Below, one piece after another: positions 7,466 through 11,034 of a DNA stretch of 11,034 bases. The first letter of the stretch is position 1. Each line of letters begins with the position of its first letter. The notes under the pieces are model-generated. The model was not told the DNA's origin and made no database searches. It saw only the letters and a list, made by a program, of their open reading frames with translations. A program made the position numbers and the translations under genes. The DNA comes from Neisseriaceae bacterium (lineage in GTDB: Bacteria; Pseudomonadota; Gammaproteobacteria; Burkholderiales; UBA11063): assembly GCA_947454215.1 (NCBI GenBank), contig CANGJN010000007.1:1-11034 (forward strand). The letters are read 5' to 3'.

Positions 7466-7499
7466 AAAAAAATTACATTATTTTTTTAAAAAAATAGTG
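7466..7499 (-). terminator. Terminator-like palindrome with T7 tract after the 580-aa gene
   Basis: Bases 7476-7499 form a 24-bp palindrome (12-base arms, one mismatch: CATTATTTTTTT and AAAAAAATAGTG). On the minus strand it is followed after three bases by seven Ts (7466-7472). It lies about 130 bp past the stop of the 580-aa gene, in the right orientation to end its message. The stem is nearly all A/T, so strength is doubtful. It contains the second copy of the 18-nt sequence seen at 3277. Confidence 0.35.
7472..7489. repeat. 18-nt intergenic repeat, copy 2
   Basis: Identical to bases 3277-3294 (ATTACATTATTTTTTTAA). Here it forms one arm of the palindrome described at 7466-7499. Confidence 0.35.
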
Positions 7500-7580
7500 C
7501 AAAAAGTAGGCTATAATTATTGAAGGTTTTTATAAATTCAATTTAAAAATTAAATATACTTTTTTATGTAAACTGTCGCA

Positions 7581-7605
7581 TTAAATAAATGAAAATTTTA
7601 TTTAA
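7581..7605. repeat. 9-bp A/T inverted repeat behind the 580-aa gene
   Basis: TTAAATAAA (7581-7589) and TTTATTTAA (7597-7605) are exact reverse complements with a 7-base loop, starting 22 bases past the stop codon of the 580-aa gene. No T tract follows on the minus strand. It may protect the 3' end of the message or be chance. Confidence 0.3.
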
Positions 7606-7627
7606 GATACTAAGTTAAATCAATAAT

Positions 7628-9370
7628 TTATTTAATTTGTCGAGCCTTTACTGGACCATATAGATAAGAATTATAAATTGATATTGAACTATTGTCTTCT
7701 GGTGAATAAATTGTAAGATTTATTCCATTCTTTTTAGAAGTACGCTGAAAATGAACAGTTCGATTTTTAAAAGTTTCTAATAGCACCTCTTTCTTCGATA
7801 TATTTATATCATAAAGATTTTTATCAATCTTTAAAATTTGTATTTGCTTATATTTTAAAGATTTATATCTTGAGTTTTTATGAATAAATACAATAATTTG
7901 TTGATCCTCTAATTTTTTAAGTAGTCTGTTTAAGTAATCTAAATCATCGTTATTAATTTTATTTTTTAAAGACACAAAACTTTGTTTATATTTTTCATTT
8001 AACTTTTTTATTACTTGATCTTCATGCTCTTGAATTTCTTGAGATTTGTCTTTAGTACTTGTTCTTGATAAAGATAGAGCATAACTATTAATTACATAAA
8101 AAAAATCTTTTGGTTTTGTATCTTTTGAAACATCATATATTGGATCACCTGATCCAGAAATTGGAACTTTACGAAATTGTAACCTTACTCCTCTCCCAGG
8201 TATTGAAGCAACATAAACTCTTCGATACTCCCTTTTTAATATATCTCCTTTTGGTGTATATAAATAAATATTATAATAAATAACATCATCTACCTTTTTA
8301 CATATTTCAAATACTAATTTATTATAGATCCTTTTTCTATGAGGTTTACCCTCTTCAAACTCTATTATAATTGATAGGTCATCATCTAGATGATTAAATA
8401 TACGTTGAATTTCTGTAAATTTATCTGAAGTAATATTTGAGATTATCACCTTTTTACTATTCTCGATGGAAGAGTTAAGTACACCATATTCAGAATCTTT
8501 TTTCATAGGTGTATTAACTTTACAACTGTCAATATCAGAATTATCTCTTATAGTAGAACCACCTAATTCATGACTATCTCCTTCGTAACTTGAAGAATCC
8601 TCATCTCCTTCGTAACTTGAAGAATCCTCATCTCCTTCGTAACTTGAAGAATCTTCATCTCCTTCGTAACTTGAAGAATCCTCATCTAGTTCGTTTCTTC
8701 TTCTTTTAGTTCCTCTGGCCTCTTTATTTACTTTTAAGGGCGTGGTGATTGATTGAGCAGTTAATTGTGCTTCTTCATCAGTATGTAAATCACGATACTC
8801 ATAAAGAGTTAAGTCATCGTTACTTGTAGGTTTTTGATGTGAAATAAAATCCTTAATATTTTCGTCACTCGAATCTAGATAAAAAAAGTAATCATTAGCG
8901 GCTATATACTTTAAATATGCACGTAAGTGTTGAGGACTAACTCCAATATCCCCATACCTACTTATAAATTGATCAAATAATGGTGCAAAATTAGGATCAG
9001 ACGTATTTGAAGAATCCTTATCTATTTTTTTATAAGATTCAGGGAGTTTTTCCAATTTAGCATTTAAATTAAATCGGTATTTATTATTACTAAATATAGT
9101 AGAAAGTATAATATGTGAGGTAGCATCGTCATCTATACATTTATCAAATTTTAAAAAAAACCCGTATCCTATAAAGTACACATAAAAATTATCTTTTTCT
9201 CTAGCATATATAACATTTTCATTTATATAGTTCATAATAAAAACCTGATTAAAATTGTCTTCTAATGTATTTAATTTCATATTAAACTCTGCACATGACA
9301 TTGAGTTAGCAATATTAAATATAGATATAAATATTAAAGTTTTAACTAATAAAATTAAACTATTTCTCAT
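7628..9370 (-). CDS. Exported protein of unknown family with acidic Ser/Tyr tandem repeats
   Basis: I do not recognise this 580-aa protein. It opens with a Sec-type signal peptide (MRNSLILLVKTLIFISIFNIANS, cleavage probably near residue 23-27) and has no other membrane span, so export is likely. Residues 28-200 form a mixed, aromatic-rich region. Residues 222-225 are KRRR, directly followed by four 9-residue units DEDSSSYEG (229-264), strongly acidic and Ser-rich. After a polar linker (265-305) come two beta-rich blocks (about 321-404 and 481-570) that look like diverged copies of each other, joined by a charged helical segment (about 435-480, KDKSQEIQEHEDQVIKKLNEK). The Shine-Dalgarno is weak, but the ATG fits the signal peptide. 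The gene stands alone. Acidic Ser-rich repeats beside a basic cluster recall tandem-repeat secreted proteins of intracellular bacteria (for example Ehrlichia TRPs); this is analogy, not homology. Confidence 0.8.
   Translation of the reverse strand: MRNSLILLVKTLIFISIFNIANSMSCAEFNMKLNTLEDNFNQVFIMNYINENVIYAREKDNFYVYFIGYGFFLKFDKCIDDDATSHIILSTIFSNNKYRFNLNAKLEKLPESYKKIDKDSSNTSDPNFAPLFDQFISRYGDIGVSPQHLRAYLKYIAANDYFFYLDSSDENIKDFISHQKPTSNDDLTLYEYRDLHTDEEAQLTAQSITTPLKVNKEARGTKRRRNELDEDSSSYEGDEDSSSYEGDEDSSSYEGDEDSSSYEGDSHELGGSTIRDNSDIDSCKVNTPMKKDSEYGVLNSSIENSKKVIISNITSDKFTEIQRIFNHLDDDLSIIIEFEEGKPHRKRIYNKLVFEICKKVDDVIYYNIYLYTPKGDILKREYRRVYVASIPGRGVRLQFRKVPISGSGDPIYDVSKDTKPKDFFYVINSYALSLSRTSTKDKSQEIQEHEDQVIKKLNEKYKQSFVSLKNKINNDDLDYLNRLLKKLEDQQIIVFIHKNSRYKSLKYKQIQILKIDKNLYDINISKKEVLLETFKNRTVHFQRTSKKNGINLTIYSPEDNSSISIYNSYLYGPVKARQIK
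8576..8683 (-). repeat. Four tandem 27-bp repeats inside the 580-aa gene
   Basis: Four head-to-tail copies of a 27-bp unit (8576-8602, 8603-8629, 8630-8656, 8657-8683) differ at one base only: unit 3 has T where the others have C, a silent GAG/GAA change. A partial start of a fifth copy follows (ATCT at 8684). Each unit encodes DEDSSSYEG. Because 27 is a multiple of three, gain or loss of units keeps the frame. The near-identity at DNA level points to recent expansion by slippage or recombination. Confidence 0.95.
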
Positions 9371-9414
9371 ATCACTACTTTCTTAATTGATATTGTTAAA
9401 AAGAGTTATAAATT

Positions 9415-9442
9415 AAAATAACATTGACTTTTTGATTCACAA
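9415..9442 (-). promoter_or_regulatory. Putative promoter of the 580-aa gene
   Basis: On the minus strand TTGTGA (9437-9442) and TATTTT (9415-9420) are separated by 16 bp, and the -10 is preceded by TGT (9421-9423), the extended -10 form also seen at leuS. The predicted start of transcription would lie about 35-40 nt before the ATG. The hexamers are imperfect, so the call is tentative. Confidence 0.4.
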
Positions 9443-10098
9443 TCTAAGTGAACTGTTGTTTCTTAAAATGTAACAGCAATACACTCAATCTTTTAATAAA
9501 TGATTCTATTATAAATTTAGGTTAATGATAAATATCAGTAATAAAAATAAACTCATATCTATTATTATCTGTGTAATATATGAATAACCATTTTATTAAT
9601 ACTTGTTTCTCTCCAAAATTATATCAAAGACTGATACCATAAATAATTTGACAACATAGTTGATTTAAAACTCTTACAAAAATGTGTTTTTATTTTTATA
9701 ATAAATTGCTATTTTATCTTTTTAAAAAGGTAATAAAATTATAACATACTTTATATCAATAAAAAAAAATTTATGTCACACTTAAGTATATAATACAACT
9801 TTTGATAAAGATCATATAAGATTAGTTAAATTAATTTGAGATAATTATACTTAAATTTACAATAAACTTATGATATATACATAAATTTATTTTATTGTGT
9901 TTTAATTCACAGGTTTTGTTTTTACCCTACCAAATCAAAACAGACAGTTATGTGGTTTTTATAAATGATGGCTGGTGAATCTTAGTAAATAAACTTATAT
10001 TATATTTTATTAATAAAAAAAATTTTACCTTTATCTCGAACCTTTATTTAAAATTAAAAAACAACCAAATTCATTCAAAGGAATCGATATTATTTAAA
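9443..10098. other. Intergenic between waaA and the 580-aa gene, no gene seen
   Basis: Very AT-rich. The only GC-richer part is about 9908-9980, where a plus-strand frame reads QVLFLPYQIKTDSYVVFIND before a stop; it has no start codon or ribosome binding site and is about 32 codons in all, so it is not called. The second copy of the 21-nt repeat lies at 9845-9865. A short direct repeat ACCTTTAT occurs at about 10026-10033 and 10040-10047. No convincing terminator for waaA was found. Confidence 0.5.
9845..9865 (+). repeat. 21-nt intergenic repeat, copy 2
   Basis: TTATACTTAAATTTACAATAA differs by one base from 7000-7020. Confidence 0.35.
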
Positions 10099-11034
10099 TC
10101 AATCTTTTATGTTTTTAGAGGTTTTATTTAAATAATTCATCTGGATTATCCTAAAAATTTTTTCTGAACCACCTGTGAAGTATTTAATAAAAGAAATACA
10201 GTTGTCCTTTAACAATTTCAAGGTTTTTTCATGGATAAGAAGATTATTGATTGAATCAATTGCTTCTTTCATAGAGTTGACCTGAATTGAACAATTATAT
10301 TTTAAAGAGTCAGAGGAAACCTTTTTAAAATTATACATAGATTGACCAAATATTACTGGAACTGAAAAATATAAAGGTTCAATAATATTTTGTCCTCCAT
10401 GTTCTATAAAACTCCCCCCCATAATTGCTAAATCAGCCATCTGATAATAGGAAAACATTTCTCCCATGCTATCTCCAAGAAAAACTTCGGTAGTTGTAAG
10501 AATTGGTAAATTATCTGACCTTTTTTGATAATTAAACTTATATTTTTTTATTAATAACTCTACCTCATTAAATCTTTCTGGATGTCGTGGAACAATAATA
10601 ATTAAATAATCAAATGGTCTAGTTAAACAACTTAATATCATTTCCTCTTCTGAGTTTCCAGTAGAAGCAAAAATTACTATTTTTTTATTAAAAATATATT
10701 GTGTAAAAAAATTTTTATCTAAGGTGCTTTTATTGGAGTTTATTATATCAAATTTTATATTATTGACAACATCACTATTATTTTTATAACCTAATTGTTT
10801 AAAGTAATTTAAACTATCGATATCTTGGCATAAGATATATTCAAATTTATTTAATATGGGGGTAATTAATGCTCTAATTCTGAGGTAAGATTTGAATGAT
10901 TTCTCTGACAATCTAGCATTTAATAATAATAAAGGTATATTAAGTTTATGTGCATAAAAAATAATATTTGGCCAAATTTCAGTTTCTATTATTAGACCGA
11001 TTTTAGGTTTAAAAATATTAAAGAAAAGTTTTAC
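10099..11034 (-). CDS. waaA: 3-deoxy-D-manno-octulosonic acid (Kdo) transferase, N-terminus outside window
   Basis: Transfers Kdo from CMP-Kdo to the lipid A precursor at the inner face of the cytoplasmic membrane, the first step of LPS core assembly. The 311 visible residues run to the right edge. An apparent TTG start at 10911 is internal: the same frame continues upstream for 41 more codons with family motifs, ETEIWPN (fragment residues 17-23) and NARLSEKSFKSY (39-50). Further signatures are ASTGNSEEE (about 123-131), VPRHPERF (148-154 region), LGDSMGEM (about 186-193) and the donor-binding block GGSFIEHGGQNIIEP (206-220). Family members are about 420 aa, so roughly 110 N-terminal residues, including the catalytic base region and the membrane-anchoring N-terminus, are missing only because the window ends. 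GGQN in place of GGHN is a form I associate with Betaproteobacteria. The visible part is intact to the stop codon. Confidence 0.95.
   Translation of the reverse strand, partial: VKLFFNIFKPKIGLIIETEIWPNIIFYAHKLNIPLLLLNARLSEKSFKSYLRIRALITPILNKFEYILCQDIDSLNYFKQLGYKNNSDVVNNIKFDIINSNKSTLDKNFFTQYIFNKKIVIFASTGNSEEEMILSCLTRPFDYLIIIVPRHPERFNEVELLIKKYKFNYQKRSDNLPILTTTEVFLGDSMGEMFSYYQMADLAIMGGSFIEHGGQNIIEPLYFSVPVIFGQSMYNFKKVSSDSLKYNCSIQVNSMKEAIDSINNLLIHEKTLKLLKDNCISFIKYFTGGSEKIFRIIQMNYLNKTSKNIKD

Noticed and set aside
8576..8683. 27-bp repeats as a CRISPR array
   Set aside because: The units are directly head to tail without spacers and lie in frame in a coding sequence.
9880..9978. Short plus-strand frame reading QVLFLPYQIKTDSYVVFINDGW
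   Set aside because: About 32 codons, no ATG/GTG start with a ribosome binding site, and no recognised family; GC is slightly raised but evidence is too thin for a gene.

Overview
The window looks like a piece of the chromosome of an AT-rich, host-associated Gram-negative proteobacterium. A bacterial LeuRS and a Kdo transferase (an enzyme of Gram-negative lipid A/LPS synthesis) are both clearly recognisable. The Kdo transferase carries a GGQN form of the donor-site motif that I associate more with Betaproteobacteria than with the GGHN of enterics. This, with a LeuRS of beta/gamma type, makes a betaproteobacterium or nearby lineage my best guess, but genus cannot be read from the sequence. The five genes cover only about 70 % of the window. 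They are separated by gaps of roughly 350-1400 bp at about 15-20 % GC, which suggests a genome shaped by drift and gene loss in an intracellular or symbiotic setting.

Layout from left to right: leuS (minus, 110-2668); a 707-bp gap; an aldo/keto reductase gene (minus, 3376-4401); a 352-bp divergent promoter region; a secreted 487-aa protein on the plus strand (4754-6217) with a GQGGPYQIN motif and a C-terminal chitin-binding-like module; a 1.4-kb gap (6218-7627) without an intact gene but with traces of one or more dead genes; an unrecognised exported 580-aa protein (minus, 7628-9370) carrying four near-perfect 9-residue acidic Ser/Tyr repeats beside a KRRR basic cluster; a 728-bp gap; and the 3' part of waaA (kdtA), Kdo transferase (minus, 10099 to the right edge), whose N-terminus lies outside the window.

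The genes do not form an operon. Each has its own long upstream region, and several have a plausible extended -10 promoter and Shine-Dalgarno sequence of their own. LeuRS and WaaA are core functions (translation, outer-membrane LPS). The two exported proteins are the accessory part: one looks like a glycan-active or glycan-binding secreted protein, the other like a candidate host-interaction protein with variable tandem repeats. No rRNA, tRNA, CRISPR array, insertion sequence or phage gene was found by reading both strands.
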